DNA from: Phycisphaerae bacterium
GTDB taxonomy: Bacteria; Planctomycetota; Phycisphaerae; Sedimentisphaerales; Anaerohalosphaeraceae
Reading direction: 5' to 3'
NCBI GenBank assembly: GCA_021736615.1
Contig: JAIPFN010000196.1
Span: 1 to 10,999, forward strand
DNA length: 10,999 nt
Of this stretch, positions 1 through 7,287 are shown in pieces. The notes under the pieces are model-generated. The model was not told the origin of the DNA, ran no database searches, and saw only the letters and a program-made list of their open reading frames with translations. Position 1 is the first letter of the stretch; the number at the start of each line of letters is the position of its first letter. Position numbers and translations under genes: made by a program.

Positions 1-1
1 C

Positions 2-1588
2 TTGCTGGTTAAGACGGCGTATCTGCTCAAGGAACGGCCGGACGTGCGTACGGAGCTTAGCAATAGATTCAAGTATCTGCTTGTCGATGAGTATCAGGAC
101 ACCAACCATGCCCAGTACCAGATCGCAAAGGGGCTTGCCCTCGCACACGGCAATCTGTTTGTTACCGGCGATCCGGACCAGTCGATCTATCGCTGGCGCG
201 GTGCAGACATTGCCAATATCATGGCGTTCGAAAAGGACTGGCCGGACGCGAAGGTCGTTAAGCTCGAAGAGAATTTCCGCAGCACGCCGAATATTCTGGA
301 AGTCGCCGACAAGGTGATCGCTAATAATACCCAGCGTAAGGAAAAGCGCCTTATCGCGACGCTGCCGGCGGGGTCGGATATTGAGATCAAGTCTTGCAGC
401 GACGAAAGGGATGAAGGGTATGTTGTCGCCGAAAGAGCGAGGCAGCTTATCGATGACGGCTGCGATCCGAACGAGATAGCGGTTTTCTATCGCGTTAATT
501 CCATGAGCCGGGCGATTGAGGAAGCGTTTGTGCGTGAAAAAATACCTTACCAGGTTGTTCGCGGCGTCGAGTTTTATGCACGTGCCGAGATTCGCAACAT
601 ACTTAGCTATCTGAAAATCATCGCAAATCCCAATGACGATATTTCGCTGCTTCGTGCGGTAGGTACGCATTCGCGCGGCATCGGCAAGTCGACGCTTGAA
701 AGGGCCGGGATATACGCTGCGGAAAATATGATGAGTTTGTTCGGTGCGTTCCAAAGGGCCGGCCGGATCGAAACTGTCGGCGGGGCCGCTCGCGGAAAGA
801 TGCAGTCGTTTGCGTTTATGATAGGTAAATTCGCCGAAGAGGCGACCGGGGCAGTTGCGCCGCTGATGCAGACGGTATTCGAGGAGACCGGCTTGCGGGA
901 CGTTATGAAAAGCGCAGGCGAAAAACAACTTACGGCGATTGAAAATATAAACGAGTTGATCAACTCGGCGGCGAGATATGACTCCGAGGCCGAAGACCCG
1001 TCGCTTACGGACTATTTGCAGTCTATCGCCCTTTACAGCGATACGGATGCTTATGATGCCGAAGCGGGCACGGTTTCGCTTATGACGCTTCATGCGGCTA
1101 AGGGTTTGGAGTTTAACGATGTATTTCTTATCGGCGCAGAGGAAGGTTTGCTGCCGCATGAGCGGAGTCTGAATGGCGACGATGAGGAGTTGCAGGAAGA
1201 GCGGCGACTTTTCTTTGTCGGGATAACCCGTGCGAAAAAGAATCTGCTGGTGACCTTTGCAAGGCATCGGACGGTGTTCGGACAGTCGCAGAGGAAAACG
1301 CCGTCGCAGTTTTTGTATGAGACGGGGATAAGCTTCCAGGAAGACGATCCGACGAGAAGTTTTGGGGTCGATACTGTTAATATTGACGATTTCTTCGGCG
1401 GGTCACAAGAAAAACCCAAGGGCAATGGTTTTGCTGTCAACGAGGTTGTCGTGCATAAGAAATTCGGCATGGGCAGAGTTAAGGAATACCATGATCTCGG
1501 TGCCAACAGCATTGTCGTGGTTAGCTTTACTTCGGGGGTGACTAAGAGTTTGATGGCGGCTTATGCCAATCTTGAACGAATTAGCTGA
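2..1588 (+). CDS. pcrA: UvrD/PcrA-type superfamily I DNA helicase, 5' partial
   Basis: This is an ATP-dependent 3'-5' DNA helicase that unwinds DNA during nucleotide-excision and mismatch repair and during replication. The frame is open at the window edge, so the N-terminus with motif I (Walker A) is missing. About 528 residues of a protein usually near 720-750 remain. Visible in order, by residue of the fragment: DEYQDT (Walker B, motif II) at 29-34; GDPDQSIYRWRGAD (motif III) from 56; ENFRST (motif IV) near 90; TLHAAKGLEF (motif V) from 362; VGITRAK with the arginine finger (motif VI) from 406. The tail ending at the stop carries the basic FGMGRVKEYHD stretch typical of the UvrD/PcrA C-terminal Tudor-like domain that contacts RNA polymerase. 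A dispersed repeat starts one base after the stop codon. PcrA and UvrD cannot be separated from this fragment; Rep is less likely because of the C-terminal domain. Confidence 0.95.
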   Translation: MLVKTAYLLKERPDVRTELSNRFKYLLVDEYQDTNHAQYQIAKGLALAHGNLFVTGDPDQSIYRWRGADIANIMAFEKDWPDAKVVKLEENFRSTPNILEVADKVIANNTQRKEKRLIATLPAGSDIEIKSCSDERDEGYVVAERARQLIDDGCDPNEIAVFYRVNSMSRAIEEAFVREKIPYQVVRGVEFYARAEIRNILSYLKIIANPNDDISLLRAVGTHSRGIGKSTLERAGIYAAENMMSLFGAFQRAGRIETVGGAARGKMQSFAFMIGKFAEEATGAVAPLMQTVFEETGLRDVMKSAGEKQLTAIENINELINSAARYDSEAEDPSLTDYLQSIALYSDTDAYDAEAGTVSLMTLHAAKGLEFNDVFLIGAEEGLLPHERSLNGDDEELQEERRLFFVGITRAKKNLLVTFARHRTVFGQSQRKTPSQFLYETGISFQEDDPTRSFGVDTVNIDDFFGGSQEKPKGNGFAVNEVVVHKKFGMGRVKEYHDLGANSIVVVSFTSGVTKSLMAAYANLERIS

Positions 1589-1658
1589 CTCAAACCGGCC
1601 TGTCGGCCAGTTTGAAATTACGAATTACGAATTGAGGATTCGGCCTAGCGGCCGAGAC
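1589..1658 (+). repeat. Heptamer-hairpin intergenic element, copy 1
   Basis: This element begins directly after the helicase stop codon. An outer hairpin (1590-1615) has TCAAAC and GTTTGA arms enclosing GGCC/GGCC around loop TGTC. Heptamers ATTACGA follow at 1617-1623 and 1624-1630, then ATTGAGG at 1631-1637. An inner hairpin TCGGCC-TAGC-GGCCGA lies at 1640-1655 and the element ends in GAGAC. It shares GGATTCGGCC and GGCCGAGAC with the copy at 10842-10937, and CTCAAAC and CCAGTTTGAA with the copy at 7755-7829. It ends 6 bases before the preferred start of the phosphatase gene, so its inner hairpin covers the area where a ribosome binding site would lie. There is no T-run, so it is not a classical terminator. 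Confidence 0.8.
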
Positions 1659-1664
1659 ATTTTT

Positions 1665-2429
1665 ATGAAAGATTTTTTGCGTGAGATCGTTTTGGCAGCC
1701 GGGGCTGTTAGCCTTGAGTATCGCGGGCGGCTTGAGGGTATTGCGGTCAGTCACAAGTCTCGTAAGGATATTGTTACCGAGGCCGATGTTGCCGTCGAGA
1801 ATTATCTTGTGGGGCGGACCAATGAGCGGTATCCGGATCACGCGATACTCGGCGAGGAAAGCGGCAGCCATGAGGGCAGCAGCGGCTGGCGGTGGATAAT
1901 CGATCCTATCGACGGGACGGGTTCTTTTGTGCGTGGGCAGGCTTTTTATTCGATCTCGGTGTGGGTCGAAAAAGACGGCGAGTTTGTCCTCGGTGCGGTT
2001 TATGCTCCTGTGCTGGATGAACTTTTTACAGCCGAAAAGGGCGGCGGGGCATTTTTAAACGGTCAGCCTATCAGCGTATCTAAGGAAGTTGACCTTGACC
2101 TGTGTCTTATGGCGACCGGGTTTGCGTGCATGCGGTACGATAATGAGCGTAACAACATCGCTTATTTTAATAAAGTCATGCCGAAGATCGCCGATATTCG
2201 TCGTTGCGGTTCGGCGGCTTTGGATATGTGCTATGTCGCGTGCGGACGAGTCGACGGGTTCTGGGAACTGGAGCTGAATATCTATGACCTTGCCGCCGGC
2301 GTATTGATCGCCGAAGAGGCCGGGGCGAAAATTAGCGATTTTTCGGGAAATCAGGTCAGTGATTATAAGGAAATTGTTTGTACAAATGGGCTTGTGCATG
2401 AAGGACTTGTTGGTATACTGTCAGATTGA
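1665..2429 (+). CDS. Inositol monophosphatase family protein
   Basis: This is a Mg-dependent sugar/inositol phosphate phosphatase of the IMPase superfamily (substrates in the family include inositol-1-phosphate, histidinol phosphate and 3'-phosphoadenosine phosphates), expected in the cytosol. At 254 residues it has normal family length. The metal-binding motifs are present: KDIVTEAD near 34-41, GEES at 63-66, DPIDGT at 80-85 and YDLAAG at 207-212 (the usual WDxAAG with Tyr for Trp). After DPIDGT it reads GSFVRG instead of the common TNFVHG, which leaves the substrate open. The ATG at 1665 is preferred. An upstream ATG at 1563 would overlap the helicase gene and translate the heptamer repeat into residues such as EITNYELRI. 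No strong ribosome binding site is seen; GAGA at 1654-1657 lies within the repeat. Cotranscription with the helicase gene is plausible (76 bp apart). Confidence 0.9.
   Translation: MKDFLREIVLAAGAVSLEYRGRLEGIAVSHKSRKDIVTEADVAVENYLVGRTNERYPDHAILGEESGSHEGSSGWRWIIDPIDGTGSFVRGQAFYSISVWVEKDGEFVLGAVYAPVLDELFTAEKGGGAFLNGQPISVSKEVDLDLCLMATGFACMRYDNERNNIAYFNKVMPKIADIRRCGSAALDMCYVACGRVDGFWELELNIYDLAAGVLIAEEAGAKISDFSGNQVSDYKEIVCTNGLVHEGLVGILSD
2392..2419 (+). promoter_or_regulatory. Possible sigma70-like promoter for the small gene at 2463
   Basis: TTGTGC (2392-2397) and TATACT (2414-2419) are 16 bases apart, inside the 3' end of the phosphatase gene. The -10 box is good and the -35 box only matches at TTG. 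It would start transcription just at the hairpin at 2422-2442. This is sequence resemblance only. Confidence 0.3.
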
Positions 2430-2450
2430 AAATATCAATCTGCTAATTTT
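2422..2450 (+). terminator. Hairpin over the phosphatase stop codon, weak terminator
   Basis: A perfect 8-bp stem, CAGATTGA (2422-2429) and TCAATCTG (2435-2442), closes a 5-base loop. It is followed by CTAATTTT. The TGA stop codon at 2427-2429 is in the left arm. The T-tract is short and displaced, so termination is likely partial; it could also act as a 5' structure for the next transcript. Confidence 0.4.
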
Positions 2451-2462
2451 GGGAATTGTGTT

Positions 2463-2810
2463 ATGGAAGAAAAGAAAACTTTAGTATGGAAGATTCGGAC
2501 GGTTAAGGATTATCCCGATGCTCATAACCATGTCTTTGTCGGTTTAGTTAAGGGGATAACCGATAATTACGTTCGGCTCAATTGCAAGACTTTTCATTAC
2601 GGCAGACGTGTCAATTCGCTGAAGGACATTCGCGAAGGCGCGTGTGAATTGCGTATTATACCATGGAGCCGTATCGAGGTTATCAACGAACTTCCGGTCG
2701 ATTTTGACATTGAGCAATCAAAGCTAATTGTCGATAAAAGCGGGGCGACGACCCTTTGCAGCGGCAAATATGTATGTGTGATATCTTCTTCGCTCGGCGA
2801 GAGATATTAG
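2463..2810 (+). CDS. Small protein of unknown function, possibly Sm-like fold
   Basis: I do not recognise this 115-residue protein. It has no signal peptide and no membrane segment, so it is probably cytosolic. Residues from about 24 to 76 read as alternating short strands: VFVGLVKGITDNYVRLNC, then a charged turn with HYGRR, then CELRIIPWSRIEVINEL. A G-x-V-x-G strand pair followed by an I-P-W-x-x-I-x-x-I strand resembles small beta-barrel (Sm/LSm-like) proteins, which often bind RNA; this is inference from pattern, not a family match. The ATG at 2463 has GGGAA at 2451-2455 at suitable distance. A hairpin and a possible promoter lie directly upstream, and a heptamer repeat with a terminator-like hairpin follows the stop, suggesting a separate transcript. 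The coding frame is convincing; the function is open. Confidence 0.75.
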   Translation: MEEKKTLVWKIRTVKDYPDAHNHVFVGLVKGITDNYVRLNCKTFHYGRRVNSLKDIREGACELRIIPWSRIEVINELPVDFDIEQSKLIVDKSGATTLCSGKYVCVISSSLGERY

Positions 2811-2854
2811 ATTAGCAATTAGCGATTAGTTTAGAAAAATCCCTTTGGTGGGAG
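2811..2854 (+). repeat. Heptamer-hairpin element, probable copy 2
   Basis: Directly after the stop codon of the small gene come heptamers ATTAGCA (2811-2817), ATTAGCG (2818-2824), ATTAGTT (2825-2831) and TAGAAAA (2832-2838). They lead straight into a short hairpin: CCC (2841-2843), loop TTTGGT, GGG (2850-2852). This matches the order of the clearer copies at 1589, 7755 and 10842, with a different heptamer and a weaker hairpin. No convincing outer hairpin is visible at the upstream end. Confidence 0.5.
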
Positions 2855-2861
2855 TTTTTTT
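2835..2861 (+). terminator. Terminator-like hairpin with T-run
   Basis: ATCCC (2839-2843), loop TTTGGT and GGGA (2850-2853) are followed by seven T residues at 2855-2861; the upstream A-run at 2835-2839 can pair with them. The GC part is only 3 bp, so strength is uncertain. It may serve the small gene at 2463-2810. Confidence 0.4.
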
Positions 2862-2960
2862 CTGAAGACCGGATTGAATACTATGAATCTCCATAGTTAT
2901 TACCGCTTTTGTAACTTTTTGTATGACAGGCAGTTAGGGGGCGATTTGTCGAGTACTTGA

Positions 2961-3024
2961 AGGAGGTTGGGAGCAGATGTCAATGGCTTCTGACTTTTTT
3001 TTCATTTTCTTAAAGCAAATCTGA
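2961..3024 (+). other. Possible 15-codon leader ORF with strong ribosome binding site
   Basis: AGGAGG at 2961-2966, the best Shine-Dalgarno match in the window, stands 10 bases before an ATG at 2977. That ATG opens a 15-codon frame ending in TGA at 3022-3024; the peptide begins MSMASDFFF and is hydrophobic in the middle. It lies in the 287-base gap before the phosphate transporter gene. Translation of such a mini-ORF could influence the downstream gene, but the match may be chance. Confidence 0.22.
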
Positions 3025-3034
3025 ACTTTGCCGT

Positions 3035-3040
3035 TATAAT
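3035..3040 (+). promoter_or_regulatory. Perfect -10 box upstream of the phosphate transporter
   Basis: TATAAT lies 58 bases before the transporter ATG. The region at the -35 distance is A-rich with no TTGACA-like match, so an activator might be needed if this is a real promoter. No clear direct-repeat Pho box was found. Confidence 0.25.
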
Positions 3041-3097
3041 GCACGCGCATATAGCCATCGGGACTAAGAATTAGAATTGATTGAAAGGAATTTTTGT

Positions 3098-4774
3098 ATG
3101 ACGTTAGATCAAAAATTGGATATGACATTTAAGATTGTTGGCGGGCTTGGTATTTTTCTTCTTGGTATGAAGAGCATGTCCGAAGGTATGCAGGCCGTTG
3201 CCGGCGATAAACTTCGTCGCATGATCAATGCTGTAACCAATAATCGTTTACTTGCTTGCGGTGTTGGGACTGGAATAACCTGTCTCGTCCAGTCCAGTTC
3301 AGTGACAACGGTTATGGTCGTTGGTATGGTTAACGCCGGACTTATGACGCTGGTTCAGGCTATTGGTGTCATCCTCGGTGCCAATATTGGTACGACGATT
3401 ACCGGTTGGATTCTCGTTTTGAAGGTTGGCAAGTACGGCTTGCCGCTCATTGGTGTTGCCGCGATTTTCTATCTTTTCAGTAAGAGGGATCGCATCCGTT
3501 TTACGGCTTCGATTTTCCTTGGTCTTGGAATGGTCTTTTTCGGTCTTCAACTTATGAAGCATGGGTTTGCACCTCTTAAGGATATGCCTGAATTTATTGA
3601 ATGGTTCAAGCGTTTTGAACCCACTAATTACCTTGGTGTTATGAAATGCTGTCTCGTCGGAGCGATTCTAACTGCTATCGTTCAGTCATCATCTGCGACG
3701 CTTGGTATTACTATCGGTCTTGTATTTACTGGAGTGATCAGTTTTCATACAGGAGCTGCGCTGGTCCTTGGCGAAAATATCGGTACTACAATAACGGCAT
3801 ATCTTGCATCGCTTGGTACCAGTAACAATGCAAAACGTGCCGCTTATGCTCATATGCTGATCAATGTGATAGGTGTTTTAGTGGTCACAGCGTTTTTCTG
3901 GCAGTATATGGCTATCATAGAGCACATATTTGGTGATATGAGTGTTACGGGCACCGATGAAAAGGGTGAAGTGGGACTTGTTGTCGCGGTTAAGGCTATC
4001 GCGGCGACTCATACGGGGTTTAATGTTATCAACGCGATGTTCTTTTTGCCTACTATCGGTTTACTTGCCAAACTGCTTTACAAGATCGTTCCGGAAGTAC
4101 CGGAAATTTCGCACCTTACTTTCCTGGATGTTCGGATGCTCGATACTCCTGCTCTTAGCATTCAGCAGTCTGCCAGGGAAATCGTTAAAATGGGTGAGTC
4201 TGTCAGTGAGATGCTTCCGGATCTTCGCGAAATAATCGCGACACAGAAGCGTAATCCCAAAATTGAAGAAAGGTTGTTTGAAATTGAAGACAAGCTTGAC
4301 TTTGTGCAGAAGGAGATCGTAGAGTTTCTCAGTAATATGATGAGCGGTAATATTTCGCATGAGGTTATGGATATCAGTCGCCATCAGCTTCGCTTTGCCG
4401 ATGAGTATGAGTCTATCAGCGATTATGTTACTATTATCCTGAAACTGAACCTTAAGATACATGATATCGATCAGAAAATGTCGGAAGAAGGGCTTGCTGA
4501 TATTCTCGCGCTGCATGACAGCGTCAGTAATTATGTCAATATGGTTAATAAGGCTGTAGCTAATAATAATACCGATATTTTGCTCAGGGCACGCAGCAGA
4601 GGCCAGGAGATAACGGTTATGATGAAAGAATGCCGGGCGAAACATCTTCAACGGGTGGGAACTGACTTGACTACTCCGCTTAAGAGCCTGATCTATACCG
4701 ATATGCTCAATGCCTACAGAAGGATAAAAGACCACGCATTAAACATCGCAGAAGTCCTCGCAGGAGAAAAGTAA
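3098..4774 (+). CDS. Na/Pi cotransporter family protein with C-terminal PhoU-like domain
   Basis: This is a sodium-dependent phosphate transporter of the NptA/YjbB (PF02690) type, in the inner membrane. The protein has 558 residues. The N-terminal part, about 1-330, is hydrophobic and carries the inverted duplicated signature: QSSS at 65-68 with GANIGTT at 94-100, and QSSS at 196-199 with GENIGTT at 225-231. From about 355 to 555 it is soluble and helical, resembling PhoU, a domain linked to control of phosphate flux. The ATG at 3098 is chosen over a TTG at 3077 because GAAAGGA at 3083-3089 is correctly spaced for it. No pst or pho genes adjoin. A perfect hairpin downstream suggests a single-gene transcript. 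Members of this family may import or export phosphate; the direction cannot be read from the sequence. Confidence 0.93.
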   Translation: MTLDQKLDMTFKIVGGLGIFLLGMKSMSEGMQAVAGDKLRRMINAVTNNRLLACGVGTGITCLVQSSSVTTVMVVGMVNAGLMTLVQAIGVILGANIGTTITGWILVLKVGKYGLPLIGVAAIFYLFSKRDRIRFTASIFLGLGMVFFGLQLMKHGFAPLKDMPEFIEWFKRFEPTNYLGVMKCCLVGAILTAIVQSSSATLGITIGLVFTGVISFHTGAALVLGENIGTTITAYLASLGTSNNAKRAAYAHMLINVIGVLVVTAFFWQYMAIIEHIFGDMSVTGTDEKGEVGLVVAVKAIAATHTGFNVINAMFFLPTIGLLAKLLYKIVPEVPEISHLTFLDVRMLDTPALSIQQSAREIVKMGESVSEMLPDLREIIATQKRNPKIEERLFEIEDKLDFVQKEIVEFLSNMMSGNISHEVMDISRHQLRFADEYESISDYVTIILKLNLKIHDIDQKMSEEGLADILALHDSVSNYVNMVNKAVANNNTDILLRARSRGQEITVMMKECRAKHLQRVGTDLTTPLKSLIYTDMLNAYRRIKDHALNIAEVLAGEK

Positions 4775-4796
4775 TTCGGAACTTGCGAATACTTGT

Positions 4797-4845
4797 CAGA
4801 TAGTATGGGTGAAAGAAATATTATTACCCATACTATCTGGCTTTT
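4797..4845 (+). terminator. Perfect 14-bp inverted repeat after the phosphate transporter
   Basis: CAGATAGTATGGGT (4797-4810) and its exact reverse complement (4826-4839) enclose a 15-base loop. The stem is followed by GCTTTT. The T-run is short, but the stem is long, it stands 22 bases after the stop, and no gene converges from the other side. It is most likely a terminator or 3' mRNA-stabilising structure. The perfect symmetry and 7-bp GTATGGG-type half would also fit a protein-binding operator. Confidence 0.65.
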
Positions 4846-5042
4846 CCACTGCTTCGACCAGGGTTTTTGCTCCAGTTTTCCCATTATTAATCTCTGTCAT
4901 TAAGCGGTTATAATCGGGCATTTAACTTTTCTAAAGATAAGCTTTTGGCTTAAAAGCCCATTTGCGGCAGTTTATGAGGATAAGTTTGAAATTCCTGTTT
5001 TAATTGACCAATTGGTGAGTTTTCGCTGATTTTTTTAAATCC
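4846..5042. other. Gene-free spacer before the secreted protein gene
   Basis: The gap 4775-5122 holds the hairpin at 4797-4839 and the promoter at 5043-5071. Between them I see only a TATAAT at 4909-4914 without a -35 partner and a small inverted repeat GCTTTT/AAAAGC at 4941-4957. No coding frame is convincing here. Confidence 0.5.
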
Positions 5043-5071
5043 TTGACATATCATGTTGATTTTAGTAATAT
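5043..5071 (+). promoter_or_regulatory. Sigma70-like promoter for the secreted protein gene
   Basis: A perfect TTGACA (5043-5048), a 17-base spacer and TAATAT (5066-5071) lie in an AT-rich stretch. Transcription would start near 5078 and give a 5' leader of about 45 bases before the ATG at 5123. This is the best promoter match in the window. Confidence 0.65.
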
Positions 5072-5122
5072 GTAATCGTGTATATTTGTATATAAGCGAA
5101 TTTTTTTTGGGATTTACTGCAG

Positions 5123-6271
5123 ATGTCTAAAAAGCGATTTTGTTTTGTGATTATTGTCCTGGCAGTTGTTTTTTGTTTTAATTCGGTGGTTTTGGCTGCT
5201 GACACTCGTGAGATCAATGTGGTTTTTGGAAAAGCCAAGTCGGCAGGCGGTGCTCTTAATGGCGGCGATAAGAAAGTTATCGGCGATTTTGTCTCTAAGT
5301 CCATAGAAGAGATGATCATTGCTCCGGATTATAAAGGGATGGCCGGTATCCGCGGTGAGATCGTTTCCCGGTCCGTTAGTAAAAAGCCGAGCCAGTATTC
5401 AATGGCTTTTGCAGCGTCGGTGGAAAAAGCCGTTAAACCGGCATTGGCCGAGGTTGCCCGGCTGAGCGATAAATCGCGCATGCTGCAGTTGAAACTTAAC
5501 CTGCTGATACTTCTTGCACAGGTTGAAAGTATGGAACTTGCCCCCGTCGGCATGTCCATGTTTGACGACGAAAACGCCGCGGTAAGGTATTGGGCGGTCA
5601 ATTCTGTCGCAAACAGCGAGATAGCCAACCAGCTGAAATCCAAAGTGACAGGCGATGAGAAACTGGCCGGGCAGATCATTTCGAGATTCGATAAGATGGT
5701 CGACGACAGGACCCTTCCTGAGATACTCAACCTTATAGTCGGTTTTGCCGATGCTCTGGATACCCCGCAAGCCGACGCCTTGCTTGTTCGTATTGCCGAT
5801 ATTCGTATCAAGTCCTATGCCGCGTGGAAAGTGAAATTTGAGCTTATGGACGCCGACTTGCTTAACTCTCTTGCCCGAAGTATCAAAGAAAACAAAACGG
5901 GCAGCGAAGGGGAAATAGCGGAAATCGCAAGACGTTTCGGCCAGTTGTATTCTTATGCGATACAGCGTTATATTAGTGGTTTCGATACACTTCAGGCTCC
6001 CCAGAAGGATCAACTTGCCTTCGTACTTGCCGATGTCGAGCAAAGCTCAATCTCAAAATTGCTTGGTCGGCCCCAGAACGTTATTAAGCAATGCGTAAGC
6101 AATTCCAGCCAGCGTTCTCTCGAAACCCTCGGCAATGAGCATGATTCGCTGCTAGGAAAGGCTTCAGGGCCGGGCCTGTTGGGATATGAGTTGAAATATG
6201 ATTACGGCCAGCTGGGCGGCAAACCGATGACCGCTCCAATGCGGCTTACGCCGCCGGACATTAGTCTTTAG
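5123..6271 (+). CDS. Secreted helical (HEAT-like) protein of unknown function
   Basis: I recognise no named family. The 382-residue protein starts with a classical Sec signal peptide: MSKKR, a hydrophobic core to about residue 20, and a likely cut after VVLA or VVLAA (25/26). It is therefore exported. The mature part is rich in Ala, Leu, Lys and Asp and appears largely helical. The stretch around 148-170 (DDENAAVRYWAVNSVA...) looks like a HEAT repeat, and similar helices may continue to about 320. The C-terminus is Pro- and Gly-rich and less ordered. There is no lipobox, sorting tail or catalytic motif. The ATG at 5123 has GGGA at 5109-5112 and follows a good promoter. HEAT-type proteins usually serve as scaffolds. 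A repeat tract and a broken transporter gene follow, so the context gives no hint of function. Confidence 0.8.
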   Translation: MSKKRFCFVIIVLAVVFCFNSVVLAADTREINVVFGKAKSAGGALNGGDKKVIGDFVSKSIEEMIIAPDYKGMAGIRGEIVSRSVSKKPSQYSMAFAASVEKAVKPALAEVARLSDKSRMLQLKLNLLILLAQVESMELAPVGMSMFDDENAAVRYWAVNSVANSEIANQLKSKVTGDEKLAGQIISRFDKMVDDRTLPEILNLIVGFADALDTPQADALLVRIADIRIKSYAAWKVKFELMDADLLNSLARSIKENKTGSEGEIAEIARRFGQLYSYAIQRYISGFDTLQAPQKDQLAFVLADVEQSSISKLLGRPQNVIKQCVSNSSQRSLETLGNEHDSLLGKASGPGLLGYELKYDYGQLGGKPMTAPMRLTPPDISL

Positions 6272-6285
6272 CTGTTAGCTTTTAG

Positions 6286-6372
6286 GGGCTGTTGCCCAAA
6301 TACGAAATCCGAATATCAAAATTCGAAACAAATTCAAAATATAAATTTCAAAAATCCAAAACCCCATTTGGG
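6286..6372 (+). repeat. AT-rich KYEIR-type intergenic repeat with flanking hairpins
   Basis: The tract starts 15 bases after the preceding stop codon. GGGC-TGTT-GCCC forms a short hairpin at 6286-6297. A 60-base A-rich tract of loosely heptameric units follows (CGAAAT, CGAATA, CAAAAT, CGAAAC and so on), then CCC-ATTT-GGG at 6363-6372. Read in frame it gives [12 protein letters not shown], a peptide pattern that I know as a frequent spurious translation of intergenic repeats in planctomycete and related genomes. The order hairpin, AT tract, GC hairpin agrees with the clearer heptamer elements, but the unit is degenerate. Confidence 0.55.
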
Positions 6373-7182
6373 CGTCACCAGAACGTTTTTCCAAAGCATA
6401 TCTATCGGTTTCAAGACGCAAGGCAGCTCAACGACCGCGTGTCGAATCCTGTCGGCAGCGGGCCGTATATCTTTGACAAATGGGATGTTGGAAGGGAGGT
6501 GTCGCTTCGGCGAAACAATAATTACTGGGGGTCTAAGCCTAAACTTGAAAAAAACGTTTACCGTTTTATTTCTAACGATGCTGCGCGTGTGCAGGCTTTG
6601 CGTGCCGGTGATATAGATATGATCCTTCCTTCGCCGCATCATTCCAGCAGGTACCCGCATGAATTTTCCGGCGGCCAGCGGCAGCGGATAGGTATCGCAA
6701 GAGCACTTGCATTAAATCCGAAGTTTATCGTATGCGACGAAGCGGTCAGTGCTTTGGACGTCTCAATTCAGTCGCAGATCATTAACCTGCTGCAGGACTT
6801 GCAGGACGAGTTGGGCCTGACGTACCTTTTTATCGCTCACGACCTCGCCGTCGTCGAGCATATCAGCGATTATGTCGCCGTGATGTATCTTGGCAAAATT
6901 GTTGAGTATACTTCCAGCAAAGAACTTTACAAAAACCCGCTGCACCCGTATACTCAGGCCTTGATGAGTGCGATTCCCAGGCCAGACCCGCATCACAGGC
7001 AGCAGCGGATAGTTCTGGGCGGCGAGGTTCCAAGCCCGTCGAATCCGCCGGGCGGCTGTCCGTTCCATCCGAGATGTCCGATGGCAGAACGCCGATGCAC
7101 CGGGGAAATACAGCAATTAAAGCAGCAGGATGGCGTCGCCGAGCATATCGTCGCATGCTGGAAATGCAGCGAATGGAAATAA
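6373..7182 (+). pseudogene. Fused remnant: peptide-binding protein fragment joined to OppF/DppF-type ATPase C-terminal half
   Basis: One open frame (TTG at 6292 to TAA at 7182, 296 codons) contains pieces of two different genes of a peptide ABC transporter. Residues about 30-110 match the middle of a family-5 solute-binding protein: [38 protein letters not shown]. From about residue 118 it becomes the second half of an OppF/DppF ATPase: YPHEFSGGQ (signature) near 121-129, [12 protein letters not shown] (Walker B) from 145, IAHD (H-loop) at 181-184, the [12 protein letters not shown] segment, and [10 protein letters not shown] followed by four cysteines (256, 262, 269, 289) like the Fe-S-type tail of these ATPases. 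Walker A and the Q-loop are absent, as are the signal peptide and most of the binding protein. The first ~27 codons come from repeat DNA and no ribosome binding site is seen. A deletion that removed the permease genes and the start of the ATPase gene is the simplest reading; the junction lies about 6622-6648. An assembly join is the main alternative. Confidence 0.85.
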
Positions 7183-7206
7183 GTGGGTGTTGAAAAACCC
7201 TGTAAC

Positions 7207-7223
7207 GCTGGCTTCCAGCCGGC
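7207..7223 (+). repeat. TGGCTTCCAGCC-type hairpin, copy 1
   Basis: GCTGGCT (7207-7213), loop TCC and AGCCGGC (7217-7223) pair with one G-U wobble. The 12-base core TGGCTTCCAGCC is identical to that at 7669-7680, on the far side of the STAS gene. No T-run follows, so it is not a typical terminator. Confidence 0.6.
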
Positions 7224-7287
7224 TTCACTGTGCTTAACGGCTTAAAAAAGGCCCTATGATGGCATATAAATTACGAAAGAATACAAA

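Noticed and set aside
1563..1664. Upstream ATG at 1563 as start of the phosphatase gene
   Set aside because: It would overlap the helicase gene and add 34 residues translated from the intergenic repeat; the ATG at 1665 gives the normal family length.
2934..3128. 64-codon - strand frame in the gap before the phosphate transporter
   Set aside because: It overlaps the transporter start and its ribosome binding site, has no clear ribosome binding site of its own and shows no recognisable domain.
4061..4735. Long - strand frame (224 codons) inside the phosphate transporter gene
   Set aside because: It is antisense to a strongly supported PhoU-like domain and has no recognisable motifs; it is a shadow of the + strand codon pattern.
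5399..6043. 214-codon - strand frame inside the secreted protein gene
   Set aside because: The + strand frame has a signal peptide, promoter and ribosome binding site; the antisense frame has none of these.
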